Assembly (NCBI GenBank): GCA_016202555.1
Contig: JACQOL010000123.1
Coordinates: 1 to 9,940, forward strand
Direction: 5' to 3'
DNA from: Chloroflexota bacterium
GTDB taxonomy: Bacteria > Chloroflexota > Dehalococcoidia > Dehalococcoidales > UBA2162
Length of the DNA: 9,940 nucleotides
Made by a program: the position numbers and the translations under genes. Positions 1-7,640 of this stretch are shown here, piece after piece; position 1 is the stretch's first letter; each line of letters begins with the position of its first letter. Under the pieces are notes generated by a model that saw nothing but the letters and a program-made list of their open reading frames with translations, did not search any database and had not been told where the DNA came from.

Positions 1-1
1 C

Positions 2-199
2 ACCAATATGCCTTCCGTTGATGAGATGATAATCATGGCCAAGGAAATGGGAGTAAACATGATTGCCTGCACCACTACCTGCGGGGTGATGGGCTTACCT
101 GCCGATACGGATTCTTTTCGCAGCGAAATCCAGATTATGGCTGGGGCTGCCTATTTCTTGGGTGAGGCACGTAAATCAAAGGTAACCCTTTTCATCTAG
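2..199 (+). CDS. DsrE2-like (DsrE/DsrF/DrsH family) protein, C-terminal part
   Basis: The reading frame is open from the first base, so this is the 3' part of a gene that begins outside the window; the ATG at position 8 is probably internal. About 65 residues are visible. Counting from that Met, the segment has a helix ending in 'AKEMGVNMIAC', cysteines at 21 and 25, then 'GVMGL', and it ends in a glycine/alanine-rich helix and a hydrophobic strand 'VTLFI'. This matches the C-terminal half of DsrE2-like proteins, in which a conserved Cys precedes a Met-Gly turn. Family members are small sulfur-binding or sulfur-transfer proteins, often encoded beside TusA and rhodanese genes. The next gene here is a TusA homologue 35 bp downstream, which supports a sulfur-relay role. 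The exact sulfur donor and acceptor cannot be told from this fragment. Confidence 0.8.
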   Translation, partial: TNMPSVDEMIIMAKEMGVNMIACTTTCGVMGLPADTDSFRSEIQIMAGAAYFLGEARKSKVTLFI

Positions 200-234
200 A
201 AGGATATTTAGTAAGCTAAATCAAGGAGGAGGAG

Positions 235-468
235 ATGAAATCCGACCAGAGCTTGGATTGTATGGGGCTTTATTGCCCGATGCCTATTGTCAGGACTGCT
301 GAAAGGTTTAAGCAGCTCAAGATAGGAGACATTTTAGAGATAGTGGCTGATGATGTTGGTATCAAGAAGGATATGCCAGCCTGGTGCGAAGCTACCGGAC
401 ACGAGTGTTTAGGGTTGGAAGAGACGGGTGGGGAAATCAAGGTCTATGTCAAGAAAACCCACGCCTGA
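235..468 (+). CDS. TusA-family sulfur carrier protein
   Basis: This is a complete 77-residue protein of normal TusA length. It has the family signature 'LDCMGLYCPMP' at residues 7-17, with the sulfur-carrying cysteine expected at Cys14 of the CPxP motif. A beta strand 'GDILEIVADD' follows at 31-40, then 'DMPAWCEATGH' at 46-56, and a last strand 'EIKVYVKK'. TusA-like proteins carry persulfide sulfur in the cytoplasm to targets such as tRNA thiolation, molybdenum-cofactor enzymes or sulfur-oxidation enzymes; which target applies here is unknown. The ATG start has a near-perfect Shine-Dalgarno, AAGGAGG at 223-229, five bases upstream. It follows a DsrE2-like gene by 35 bp and is probably cotranscribed with it. 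It ends in TGA, which shows UGA works as a stop here. It faces the - strand operon with only 41 bp between stop codons. Confidence 0.93.
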   Translation: MKSDQSLDCMGLYCPMPIVRTAERFKQLKIGDILEIVADDVGIKKDMPAWCEATGHECLGLEETGGEIKVYVKKTHA

Positions 469-509
469 TGCTACGGCTTTTGGAGCAGTCTCGATGATAA
501 TTTTATTGG

Positions 510-1061
510 CTACTTCTTCGGAGGAAGAGCATAGGGTGGGTCTCTAACCAGACCTGCCAGCACGTCAAACCAGGTGAAATCAACGGTAGCGACATCATTT
601 GAGCCAGGGGTTTGCACATAGTAGTTCATGCCATCCGGTGTGCTATCGCCGACGGTAATATTCAATACAGTTCCGTCTGTTAGGGTTAAAGTTATTTTCA
701 TTCGTGGCTGAGTTAAGCCGAATTTAGTAAGTTCCGCCTCAGTGGCATTTTCAGTAATGATTCGGTTAGCCGCCGGGCCACTCAAAAGCAGGGGTATGCC
801 TCCTCCCCATCGCGTCATATTTACTGATGACCTCTCGGCGTCGTCGAAGTGCCAGCTCCGGTCGACTTCTTTGATAAATGACTGGCTTTCGTTCTCAAGA
901 GGCAGCTTGATTTCAATGCGCTGGATATTATCCATATCAATCAGCCAGACATACAGTTTTGGCTCAGGTGTTGAAACGGGCTGGCCACGATTAGAAAAGT
1001 AAAAATAGCCGGCCAGGGCTAGAAAAACAACCAGCAGAATAAGAATGTTTCTCAGTCTCAA
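510..1061 (-). CDS. Short DUF4340 domain protein, membrane-anchored
   Basis: A 183-residue protein with one N-terminal transmembrane segment or uncleaved signal (about residues 5-22, 'NILILLVVFLALAGYFYF'), so most of it should lie outside the cytoplasm. The segment 'TKFGLTQPRMKITLTLTDG' and the following 'ITVGDSTPDGMNYYV' match the DUF4340 pattern (YGL.xP, then strand, then G-D-x-T-P). No catalytic residues are evident. It is shorter than many DUF4340 proteins and seems to carry one domain unit. The start is TTG: an in-frame TAA at 1080-1082 blocks any extension, and AGGGGA lies 8 bases before the TTG. It is the last gene of the ABC/GldG-like operon, 31 bp after the GldG-like gene. DUF4340 proteins are known to sit next to GldG-type transporter genes, so a part in that complex is likely by context; the molecular role is unknown. 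Confidence 0.85.
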   Translation of the reverse strand: MRLRNILILLVVFLALAGYFYFSNRGQPVSTPEPKLYVWLIDMDNIQRIEIKLPLENESQSFIKEVDRSWHFDDAERSSVNMTRWGGGIPLLLSGPAANRIITENATEAELTKFGLTQPRMKITLTLTDGTVLNITVGDSTPDGMNYYVQTPGSNDVATVDFTWFDVLAGLVRDPPYALPPKK

Positions 1062-1092
1062 GCGATTTGTCCCCTGAGCTTAGCTGGTCTGG

Positions 1093-2670
1093 CTACCTTC
1101 TTTGCCACCAGATAATACTCCCAATAACCAACACTATTAGTGGCAGTAGACCGATACTGGTATAACTGATGAATCTTTGTGCCTCCGGACCAACAACAAG
1201 TCTGCGGAAGGGGAGAACCTTGCGTTCGATTGAAACTATCTCTTTACCTTCGGTAAGCAGCTTTACCGCAGTAACAAAAAAATCACCGTTATTACCACTG
1301 AAAAAATGCTGGTTAGTGGCGAAATCAGAATCGCCGATGACAATTAAACGAGTGATTCTATCTTGTTGAGTTGCCCGAGCGGCAATGACAACACCAATAG
1401 CCAGTGGGCCCTTCCGCTCTGTTGCCACATCAAACTTTGGCTCTTTCTGAGGGTTAAAATCCTTGTCCAACCAGCTTTCATTACTTGACCAGGCCAGCGG
1501 CTGCATGCTAATCTTGTCCGCTGCGTTCTCTTGAGGGATAATAGCAGTAGCCCCGGGGAAGTATATCTTGGCAAGACCGAATAAATTCCTAGTATTGGGC
1601 ACACTGGGACTATCAATACTGGGAGTTACATATGATGAAGGGTCAATGATACTTCCCTCCTCAATATTTACCCCCCAGGCAGAGAGCAACTGATTAATCT
1701 CGGGTGAAGAATCAGGATTGGTTAAAATCATTAGCCAGCCACCATTCTTAAGATAGCCCTCAATAATCGCTATCTCGCCGCTGGTGATGGATGCTCGCGG
1801 TGCGGCAATTATTAGAGCAGCCGCATCCTCAGGTATTTTAGAGGTAACCTTTAAGTCCAGAGGCTCCACCTTGTAGAGATTATCTTGCAGACCTATCTTA
1901 GCTCGACTATAGCCGCTGGTAGCTTGTGAGTTTATATCACTCTCACCATGCCCGGTAAGGAAATACACCTTTTTCTGAGTCGTCCCGCTGACTTCCAGGA
2001 TGGCACTGGTGAAGGGATGTTCTGCTTCTGCTCCAACCATTTGTTGGTTACCTTGCTGGTCAGTACTCGTTATTATAATCTCTTCTGGCGGTACCAGCCG
2101 GCGTCCCTTCTCACTCTCAAAGACAACCGTTGAATATTCGGTTATGTCATACTGCCTTGCCTGGTCAGGATTTTCATCAGGGTCAATAGTTTTTATACTC
2201 AATTGGTCAGTATAGTTCTTGTATTCAGCCAGTAAGTTGGTGATATAGCCATCAATCTCGAGAGGGTCAGCGGGTGTGACGAAGAGCAGAATCTGCACCG
2301 GTGTCTTCAGCTTGCTCAGAACATCCTTTGTTTGAGAAGTAAGAGTGAATTGTGCCAGACCGGTGAGGTCAAAACGCTGATAGTTACCAATACTTATGGC
2401 ATTAACGACCAGGATGATACCGATGAAGATTGAAGCCATGACTGTGGTGCCGGCGCTGAAGCGGCCACGCCGACCAGTCAGGCTACGACCAAGGTAACGG
2501 AAATCGATGATAACGGCGGCAGCCAGCAGCAGTACCCCCAACCCCAGAATAATCCAGGCAGTGCGGCGAATATCGGGTAGCACCAGCATCACAATCAGCC
2601 CCACCAACAGGGAGAGTAGCCCGAGTACCGCAATTAGTCCGGTTGACCCATGAATCTTATTAGTCTGCAT
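1093..2670 (-). CDS. GldG-like ABC transporter auxiliary membrane protein
   Basis: A 525-residue protein of the GldG / ABC-transporter-auxiliary type. Three hydrophobic segments lie near the N-terminus (about 11-31, 38-55 and 75-95), followed by a long extracytoplasmic part and a last transmembrane helix at about 504-522 ending in 'WWQRR'. The stretch 'FDLTGLAQFTLTSQTKDVL' (100-118) matches the start of the GldG periplasmic region. Further family-like marks are 'VYFLTGHGE' at 236-244, 'LKNGGWLMIL' at 307-316 and 'RLIVIGDSDFATN' at 441-453. GldG works with a GldF-type permease and GldA-type ATPase; in Bacteroidota the set is linked to gliding, but homologues are widespread in non-gliding bacteria where the role is undefined. 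The ATG start directly follows the permease's TAG stop with no gap, which suggests translational coupling. The transported substrate, if any, cannot be read from the sequence. Confidence 0.88.
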   Translation of the reverse strand: MQTNKIHGSTGLIAVLGLLSLLVGLIVMLVLPDIRRTAWIILGLGVLLLAAAVIIDFRYLGRSLTGRRGRFSAGTTVMASIFIGIILVVNAISIGNYQRFDLTGLAQFTLTSQTKDVLSKLKTPVQILLFVTPADPLEIDGYITNLLAEYKNYTDQLSIKTIDPDENPDQARQYDITEYSTVVFESEKGRRLVPPEEIIITSTDQQGNQQMVGAEAEHPFTSAILEVSGTTQKKVYFLTGHGESDINSQATSGYSRAKIGLQDNLYKVEPLDLKVTSKIPEDAAALIIAAPRASITSGEIAIIEGYLKNGGWLMILTNPDSSPEINQLLSAWGVNIEEGSIIDPSSYVTPSIDSPSVPNTRNLFGLAKIYFPGATAIIPQENAADKISMQPLAWSSNESWLDKDFNPQKEPKFDVATERKGPLAIGVVIAARATQQDRITRLIVIGDSDFATNQHFFSGNNGDFFVTAVKLLTEGKEIVSIERKVLPFRRLVVGPEAQRFISYTSIGLLPLIVLVIGSIIWWQRR

Positions 2671-3381
2671 CTAGCTCCAGCGGCTGTTTTCCAGAGACCT
2701 TATTGCCAGGAAAAGAAATAAAGCGGTAATGCTAAGATAGTAAATTACCCCTCTGGTATCTATTATTCCCCGCATAAAGTCAGGGAAGTAATAGGACAGA
2801 GAGAAGAAGTTAACGAACTTTCCCAGGGCTTCGGGAAGAAAGCTGGCTAGCATACCCATAAAATAGAGGGCAAAGAGAATGCCTCCGGCGACTACAGTCG
2901 CCACAATCTGGTTTGAGGTTAACGATGAGGCAAATATTCCCACGGCTAATGAAGCCCCGCCCAGAAGAAAGAGCCCTAGGTAACCAGCAGTAATCGGGCC
3001 CATATCAGGGTCACCAAATAACCTTAAGAGAATAGGGTAGTAAAAGGTGAGTACCAGCATGACGATAAGGATACCCAGGCTACCCACAAATTTACCCAGT
3101 ATTAGCTCACTGTCTCTCACCGGTGCCGTGAGCAGTAACTCCAAAGTACCCATTTTTCTCTCTTCAGCCAGCAAACGCATCGTGAGCACTGAGGCAAACA
3201 AGAGCAGCAGGATACTGCCACTACCTAAAAAACCTTTAATACTGGTTTCAATAAGAGTATCCGGGCTGGTAGCAAAAAAAACACCAGTAAGCACCAGAAA
3301 GATGCCAATGACAATATATGCCATTGGTGATGCCAGGTAGGATTTGAACTCCTTAAGAGCAATAATCGTTGTATTTCTCAC
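2671..3381 (-). CDS. ABC-2 type permease, GldF-like
   Basis: A 236-residue integral membrane protein with about six hydrophobic segments (roughly 20-37, 56-71, 101-119, 131-150, 157-178 and 212-228). The N-terminus 'ALKEFKSYLASPMAYIV' and the cytoplasmic loop 'EERKMGTLELLLTAPVRDSELILGKF' (73-98) are typical of ABC-2/GldF-type permeases; this loop is expected to contact the ATPase. The length is normal for the family. The start is GTG and shares one base with the TAG stop of the ATPase gene. The next Met is residue 20, inside the first conserved segment, so the GTG start is preferred. It would form the membrane channel of the complex with the ATPase upstream and the GldG-like protein downstream. 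The substrate is unknown. Confidence 0.9.
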   Translation of the reverse strand: MRNTTIIALKEFKSYLASPMAYIVIGIFLVLTGVFFATSPDTLIETSIKGFLGSGSILLLLFASVLTMRLLAEERKMGTLELLLTAPVRDSELILGKFVGSLGILIVMLVLTFYYPILLRLFGDPDMGPITAGYLGLFLLGGASLAVGIFASSLTSNQIVATVVAGGILFALYFMGMLASFLPEALGKFVNFFSLSYYFPDFMRGIIDTRGVIYYLSITALFLFLAIRSLENSRWS

Positions 3382-4310
3382 TACTGGTCAGACTCCTTTT
3401 TGGTGGTCAATTTAAGAAAAATGTCCTCAAGGCTCATTTCTACCGATTCTAAAGAGAGCAATGTCCAGCCATTCTGGACAACGGATTCCATTATCTTCTC
3501 GCGGGGGTCCTCTCCAGTCGAGCATTCGAGGATATACTGGGAGCCTTCCTGACTAACACGGCTAATACCTTCAATCTGGCACAGGCGCTCAACCACTTTT
3601 GCAGATGGATTGCTTACTTCCAGACGGATGCGCCTGGAACCACCTATCATCGAGGAAAGGTTTTCAATGCTATCCTCAGCGACAATCTTGCCTTCATTGA
3701 TGATAATTACCCGCTGGCAGATGATACTCACCTCAGAGAGAACATGGGTAGAGAGCAGGATGGTATGCTCCTTGCCCAGTTCTCTGATGAGCTGTCTAGT
3801 CATCGCTACCTGAATTGGGTCGATGCCGATTGTTGGTTCATCTAGAATCAGCACCTCTGGTTCGTGGATAATCGCCTGAGCGACACCAACTCGCTGCCTG
3901 AATCCCCTTGATAGCTTGCCAATAAGCACATCAACATATTCTTCGAGGTGACATATCTCCACTACCTCTTCTATTCTGGCCCGTATCCGCTTTTTATCTA
4001 AACCTCTGAGTTGGGCAGCAAAGTTAAGGTAGGAACGGATGGTCATATCGCTATATAAAGGCACTGCCTCAGGCAGATAGCCAATATGCCGGCGTACCTG
4101 CAGGGACTGGCTTAATATGTTGTAGTCGGCTACCCAGGCATTACCACTGGTTGGTAACAGAAAGCCGGCGAGAATACGCATCGTGGTCGTCTTGCCGGCA
4201 GCGTTAGGGCCGAGGAAACCGACGATTTCTCCCTTGTCAATATTGAAGCTAATATTATCTACAGCCAGTCGCTTCCCGTAGTATTTAGTTAGATTTTCAA
4301 CCTTTATCAT
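3381..4310 (-). CDS. ABC transporter ATP-binding protein, GldA/CcmA-like
   Basis: A 309-residue cytoplasmic ATPase. Motifs in order: Walker A 'GPNAAGKTT' at 34-42, a 'GYLPE' segment at 77-81 where many ABC proteins have the Q-loop glutamine, signature 'LSRGFRQR' at 133-140, Walker B 'VLILDEP' at 153-159, D-loop region 'GIDP' at 162-165, and the switch His189 in 'LLSTHV'. Glutamate at the Q-loop position is common in GldA-type proteins. After about residue 215 comes an extra domain of roughly 90 residues, as in this subfamily, ending 'SLEDIFLKLT'. The ATG start lies 9 bp after the foldase stop with only a weak Shine-Dalgarno, so coupling to upstream translation is plausible. It powers the ABC-2 permease encoded next; import or export direction is not decidable, though ABC-2 systems usually export. 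Confidence 0.93.
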   Translation of the reverse strand: MIKVENLTKYYGKRLAVDNISFNIDKGEIVGFLGPNAAGKTTTMRILAGFLLPTSGNAWVADYNILSQSLQVRRHIGYLPEAVPLYSDMTIRSYLNFAAQLRGLDKKRIRARIEEVVEICHLEEYVDVLIGKLSRGFRQRVGVAQAIIHEPEVLILDEPTIGIDPIQVAMTRQLIRELGKEHTILLSTHVLSEVSIICQRVIIINEGKIVAEDSIENLSSMIGGSRRIRLEVSNPSAKVVERLCQIEGISRVSQEGSQYILECSTGEDPREKIMESVVQNGWTLLSLESVEMSLEDIFLKLTTKKESDQ

Positions 4311-4319
4311 TCTTACTCG

Positions 4320-5324
4320 CTATGGAGTTGGAGTTTGGCCAGTAGCACTAGGATTATTCTTCGATAGCTGCCAGTTTATCCAGGCAGCGGTTTCAGAAGT
4401 AAAGTTATAGGTTACTTGGTGGAATTGCCTTTCTTCCACCAGCCAGTTTCCAAGTGCTCTAGTTTTCAACATCTGCAAGGAATTCTCATCCAGTTCTTTG
4501 GCATCAACCTTTTCGGAAACCATAAGAAGTAAGTAGGGGCCCCCTTCAGTAGGTTGTGCCTCGGTTGGTACGGGAGCACTTACCTCGCCGGGATTAAGGG
4601 CAAAGATTATCGAATTTAACTGAGGGGCAAGAACACCACGAGGCACCCAGCCAAGGTCACCCCCTCCTGCTTTAGATTGCTCATCCAACGATACTTCTCT
4701 GGCAAGGTCAGCAAAGGCCTCTCCCTTACCTACTCTAGCTTTTATATCCTGCGCCTGCTGATACCCATTAACTAGAATATCGTAAAGGTGGACCTGCTCG
4801 GCGACGGTGGGCACTCTTTCAGCGAGATACTCCTGGAGGCGAGCTGCCAGTAGACTAGTGGCGACAATTTCTTTGAATTCGGCATCGGATAGCTTACTCT
4901 CATTAAGTTGCTGGCGATACCACGCCTGAAATTCGCTTTCCGAAATAGTCGTGCTACTTCCCCGGGCGGCTGTCCTCAGCTCCTGGGTGACCTCCTCCGG
5001 GCTGACAGCGATGCCATAGCTCGGTGCTTTTATTTTAATAATTTGCTCCGAGGTCAGTGCTTCCAGCATAGATATCGAAGTAGCACCAGCCATTCTGGTT
5101 CTCTTAATGAAGTAGTCAATACGAATCGAGGTACCATCTACAGTAATGATGATACGCTGGAAAGGACTTATATAACTCTGGTAATAGCCAACCCCCAGTA
5201 TCACTAATATTATGGTAATAACTACAGCGCCAATAATAAATCCGGTTCGCCGCCGTCTCCGGCTTATATCAGCAGCTTTAGAGATCGCTGGCTTGCCGTC
5301 TATCCTTTTTGGGGACTGAGACAT
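4320..5324 (-). CDS. Membrane-anchored SurA/PrsA-like parvulin-domain foldase
   Basis: A 334-residue protein with a basic cytoplasmic N-terminus (SRRRRR at 21-26), one transmembrane helix at about 28-48, a helical SurA-N-like chaperone region (about 60-170), a parvulin domain (about 175-273) and a Thr/Pro tail. The parvulin part shows 'AFADLAREVSLDEQSKAGGG' (203-222), 'DLGWVPRG' (223-230) and 'LNPGEVSAPV' (243-252), all typical of PpiC/rotamase domains. The two usual active-site histidines are not seen: the H of the 'HIL' motif is Asp182 in 'LYDILV', and the H of the C-terminal 'GYHI' motif is replaced in 'GPYLLLMV'. It may therefore act as a chaperone more than as a prolyl isomerase. The ATG start is preceded by repeated TAAGG units. 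It is first in the ABC/GldG-like operon, so it may help fold the extracytoplasmic partners; that role is inferred. Confidence 0.88.
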   Translation of the reverse strand: MSQSPKRIDGKPAISKAADISRRRRRTGFIIGAVVITIILVILGVGYYQSYISPFQRIIITVDGTSIRIDYFIKRTRMAGATSISMLEALTSEQIIKIKAPSYGIAVSPEEVTQELRTAARGSSTTISESEFQAWYRQQLNESKLSDAEFKEIVATSLLAARLQEYLAERVPTVAEQVHLYDILVNGYQQAQDIKARVGKGEAFADLAREVSLDEQSKAGGGDLGWVPRGVLAPQLNSIIFALNPGEVSAPVPTEAQPTEGGPYLLLMVSEKVDAKELDENSLQMLKTRALGNWLVEERQFHQVTYNFTSETAAWINWQLSKNNPSATGQTPTP

Positions 5325-5490
5325 ACCTTACCTTACTATTCAGTAGTATTCAAGTTTACTAAGAGATTAAATTCAATAGCAACTCTAAGGGGTCGACTAT
5401 GGTATAAAAGAGAAGACTCAGACAAGTAGCTAAACTGCCATTTTCACCAATGAACAACCGGACTCACCGCTTAAATTAGGCATCACTAAA

Positions 5491-6468
5491 CTAGACGCGG
5501 TGACAGGCTACCCAGTGCTCACCACCAACATCTCTTAGTTCTGGCTCTTGCTCCTTGCAGATGTCAATTGCCATCCGACACCTGGGGTTGAAGTGGCAAC
5601 CACTGGGGGGATTAACCGGGCTGGGCACATCGCCATATAATAGAATCCGCTTCCGCTGGCGGTCAACTACCGGGTCAGGGATTGGTACCGCTGATAGCAG
5701 AGCCTGAGTGTAAGGGTGAAGCGGATTATCATAAAGCTCATCACTGCGTGTAATTTCGGCCATCTTACCCAGGTACATCACCGCCACCCGATCACTGATA
5801 AAGCGAACTACCGAAAGGTCATGAGCAACAAACAGATAGGTCAGCCCAAGCTCCTGACGGAGCTTCATTAGCAGCATAATAACCTGCGCTTGAATGGAAA
5901 CATCCAGTGCTGAAACCGGCTCATCGCAAACGATAAATTTAGGTCTCACGGCGAGGGCGCGAGCAATCCCGATACGTTGCCTTTGCCCGCCACTAAACTC
6001 GTGCGGGTAGCGTATTGACATACGAGGTTCAAGTCCCACCATAGTAAACAGCTCAGCCAACTGCTCCCGGTAGGCATTCCCCGCGGCGACCTGATGAACT
6101 AGCATTGGCTCGCCAATAATGTCTCCGGCCGTCATTCTGGGGTCAAGCGAGGCATAGGGGTCCTGGAATACCAACTGCATATTCCGCCGCAGGGCTCTCC
6201 TGCCCTTACCTGTAACCTTGGTAATGTCAGTCCCCTCAAAGAACACCTTACCTCCGGTAATGTCATAAAGCCCCAGAACACAACGCCCGGTGGTGGTCTT
6301 ACCGCAGCCGCTTTCCCCCACTAACCCTAAAGTCTCACCCCTTTTCACATAAAAACTTATCCCGTCTACGGCCTTGACATCAGCTACCTTCCTCCTCAAA
6401 ACACCAGCTAGTATCGGGAAATGCATAACAAGGTCTTCCACCCTGATTAAAATATCATCGCTTGCCAC
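5491..6468 (-). CDS. Peptide ABC transporter ATPase, DppF/OppF-like
   Basis: A 325-residue cytoplasmic ATPase of the dipeptide/oligopeptide importer family. Walker A 'GESGCGKT' is at 51-58, Q-loop 'FQDP' at 101-104, signature 'FSGGQRQR' at 158-165, Walker B 'FIVCDEP' at 178-184, and the switch histidine at 216. The C-terminal oligopeptide-transporter domain has '[12 protein letters not shown]' at 251-262 and four cysteines (291, 297, 304, 322) in the pattern known from this family to bind an iron-sulfur cluster. The '[18 protein letters not shown]'-type N-terminus is also typical of the F subunit. The GTG start at 6468 has GAGGG eight bases upstream and overlaps the end of the D-subunit gene by 14 bp, indicating coupled translation. 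It pairs with the D subunit to drive uptake through the two permeases. All ATPase residues look intact. Confidence 0.94.
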   Translation of the reverse strand: MASDDILIRVEDLVMHFPILAGVLRRKVADVKAVDGISFYVKRGETLGLVGESGCGKTTTGRCVLGLYDITGGKVFFEGTDITKVTGKGRRALRRNMQLVFQDPYASLDPRMTAGDIIGEPMLVHQVAAGNAYREQLAELFTMVGLEPRMSIRYPHEFSGGQRQRIGIARALAVRPKFIVCDEPVSALDVSIQAQVIMLLMKLRQELGLTYLFVAHDLSVVRFISDRVAVMYLGKMAEITRSDELYDNPLHPYTQALLSAVPIPDPVVDRQRKRILLYGDVPSPVNPPSGCHFNPRCRMAIDICKEQEPELRDVGGEHWVACHRV

Positions 6469-7474
6469 TAGTCAAACCCTCACTTTCCGACTGCTTTCTC
6501 ACATCAACAAAACAAGCAAAGTAGTGCTCCTCGCCGGCCTTTTCTAGCACTGGTTTCTCTTCGTTACATCGACCGATGGCATACTTACAGCGAGGCAAAA
6601 AAGCACAGCGGTCTTTGGCGAGACGGATGAGATTAGGCGGTAAACCCTCAATCACGCTTAACTTGCGTGACCGCGGCAAGTCTAATCGCGGCACCGATGC
6701 CAGTAGTCCAATAGTATAGGGGTGCCTCGGCTCGGCATAGATAACATCAGTTGGCCCGGTCTCCATAAGCTGCCCGGCATACATCACTACCACCCGGTCA
6801 ACATAGCGGGCAACTATCCCCAAATTATGAGTGATAATAATTATAGCTGTGCCGAATTGGCTTCTCAGTTTATCAATCAGTTCCAAAAGCTGAGCCTGAA
6901 CTGTCACATCAATAGAAGTAGTTGGTTCATCAGCAATGAGCAGCGCCGGATTACAGCTTAATGCCATCGCAATCATCACTCGCTGCTGCATTCCCCCGCT
7001 GAACTGATGAGGATAATCATTTAGCCTCTTCTCGGCATCTGGTATACCGACTAACTTCAGTAAATTGAGGGCTTCCGCAGTGGCGGCTGACTTATCTAAG
7101 CCACGATGAAGCTCCAATGACTCCCCTAGCTGGCGACTAATGGTAAGCACCGGGTTCAGGGATGTCGATGGTTCCTGAAAAATCATGGCAATCTGGCCAC
7201 CCCTGATATGACGCATTTCCTCCTCACTTATCTTGAGAAGGTTCTGCCCCTTAAAAATAATCTCACCGCCAACAATAATGCCCGGGGGATATGGAATAAG
7301 GCGCATCACCGACATAGCACTCACGCTCTTCCCACATGCGCTCTCCCCGACGATAGCAAGACTCTCTCCCTTCCTGAGATAATAAGAAAGCCCATCAACA
7401 GCTCTTAACTCCCCCTCAGCCACATAAAAATAGGTTCTGAGTTCTTTAACTTCAAGTATTCTTTCAGTAGCGAT
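6455..7474 (-). CDS. Peptide ABC transporter ATPase, DppD/OppD-like, probable ATC start
   Basis: The first conventional start is GTG at 7423, giving 322 residues, but it falls inside the conserved N-terminus and has no Shine-Dalgarno. The frame stays open upstream and encodes '[16 protein letters not shown]', the expected first strand of D-type ATPases, back to an in-frame TGA at 7481-7483. No ATG, GTG or TTG lies in that part. I chose ATC at 7472-7474 because GAGGTGA (7481-7487) sits six bases upstream; this start is inferred. Numbered from the GTG: Walker A 'GESACGKS' 26-33, Q-loop 'FQEP' 82-85, signature 'FSGGMQQR' 141-148, Walker B 'LLIADEP' 161-167, His199, and cluster-type cysteines 273, 279, 286, 304. 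The catalytic residues are intact. It works with the F subunit and two permeases in peptide uptake. A sequence error or point mutation from ATG is the main alternative. Confidence 0.9.
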   Translation of the reverse strand: MATERILEVKELRTYFYVAEGELRAVDGLSYYLRKGESLAIVGESACGKSVSAMSVMRLIPYPPGIIVGGEIIFKGQNLLKISEEEMRHIRGGQIAMIFQEPSTSLNPVLTISRQLGESLELHRGLDKSAATAEALNLLKLVGIPDAEKRLNDYPHQFSGGMQQRVMIAMALSCNPALLIADEPTTSIDVTVQAQLLELIDKLRSQFGTAIIIITHNLGIVARYVDRVVVMYAGQLMETGPTDVIYAEPRHPYTIGLLASVPRLDLPRSRKLSVIEGLPPNLIRLAKDRCAFLPRCKYAIGRCNEEKPVLEKAGEEHYFACFVDVRKQSESEGLTSGKR

Positions 7475-7480
7475 GTCGGC

Positions 7481-7487
7481 TCACCTC
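7481..7487 (-). promoter_or_regulatory. Strong Shine-Dalgarno (GAGGTGA) upstream of the dppD-like gene
   Basis: On the - strand, GAGGTGA matches seven consecutive bases of the extended anti-Shine-Dalgarno complement (AAGGAGGTGA). It ends six bases before the ATC at 7474, the ideal spacing, but 57 bases before the first conventional start (GTG at 7423). It therefore favours initiation at or near the ATC. The same bases are part of a minimal in-frame ATG-AGG-TGA at 7481-7489. Confidence 0.6.
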
Positions 7488-7640
7488 ATTTTATTTTGAG
7501 ATTACTTCCCAAGCCTTCATACTCTATCCTGCTCCACTTGTGAATTTGAATGTGAGAGGAGAGTATTTTCTTAAAAGGGGCTTATTCCCTTTTATCTCTA
7601 CTATAACAATCTCGATATTTATAGCATCACCATCGGTAGC

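Noticed and set aside
469..509. Bidirectional terminator between the convergent TusA-like and DUF4340 genes
   Set aside because: The 41-bp gap shows no GC-rich hairpin followed by a T-run. A six-pair hairpin at 513-527 lies within the DUF4340 coding end and lacks a T tail.
742..1002. 86-codon open frame on the + strand
   Set aside because: It is antisense to the DUF4340 gene, which has family motifs, while this frame shows none.
1344..1616. 90-codon open frame on the - strand in another frame of the GldG-like gene
   Set aside because: The overlapping GldG-like frame is continuous and carries family motifs; this is an out-of-frame shadow.
3047..3340. 97-codon open frame on the + strand
   Set aside because: It is antisense to the clearly real ABC-2 permease; its Ser/Arg/Pro-rich composition is typical of a shadow of a membrane protein gene.
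4908..5207. 99-codon open frame on the + strand
   Set aside because: It lies entirely antisense to the foldase gene, its protein has no recognisable domain, and no Shine-Dalgarno or operon partner supports it.
5325..5490. Promoter for the foldase/ABC operon
   Set aside because: The best pair found (TTGCTA and TAAACT, 18 bases apart) matches only four of six bases in each box, too weak to call; no clear terminator separates this operon from the importer operon either.
7481..7489. UGA recoded as a sense codon (ATG AGG TGA) in the dppD-like gene
   Set aside because: UGA ends the TusA-like and dppD-like genes normally and TGG serves for Trp throughout. The ATG also has no Shine-Dalgarno of its own, so an alternative start at ATC or a mutation explains the data better.
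7572..7594. Rho-independent terminator between dppC- and dppD-like genes
   Set aside because: The stem has only three G-C pairs, and neither strand has a T-run after it beyond bases that are part of the stem.
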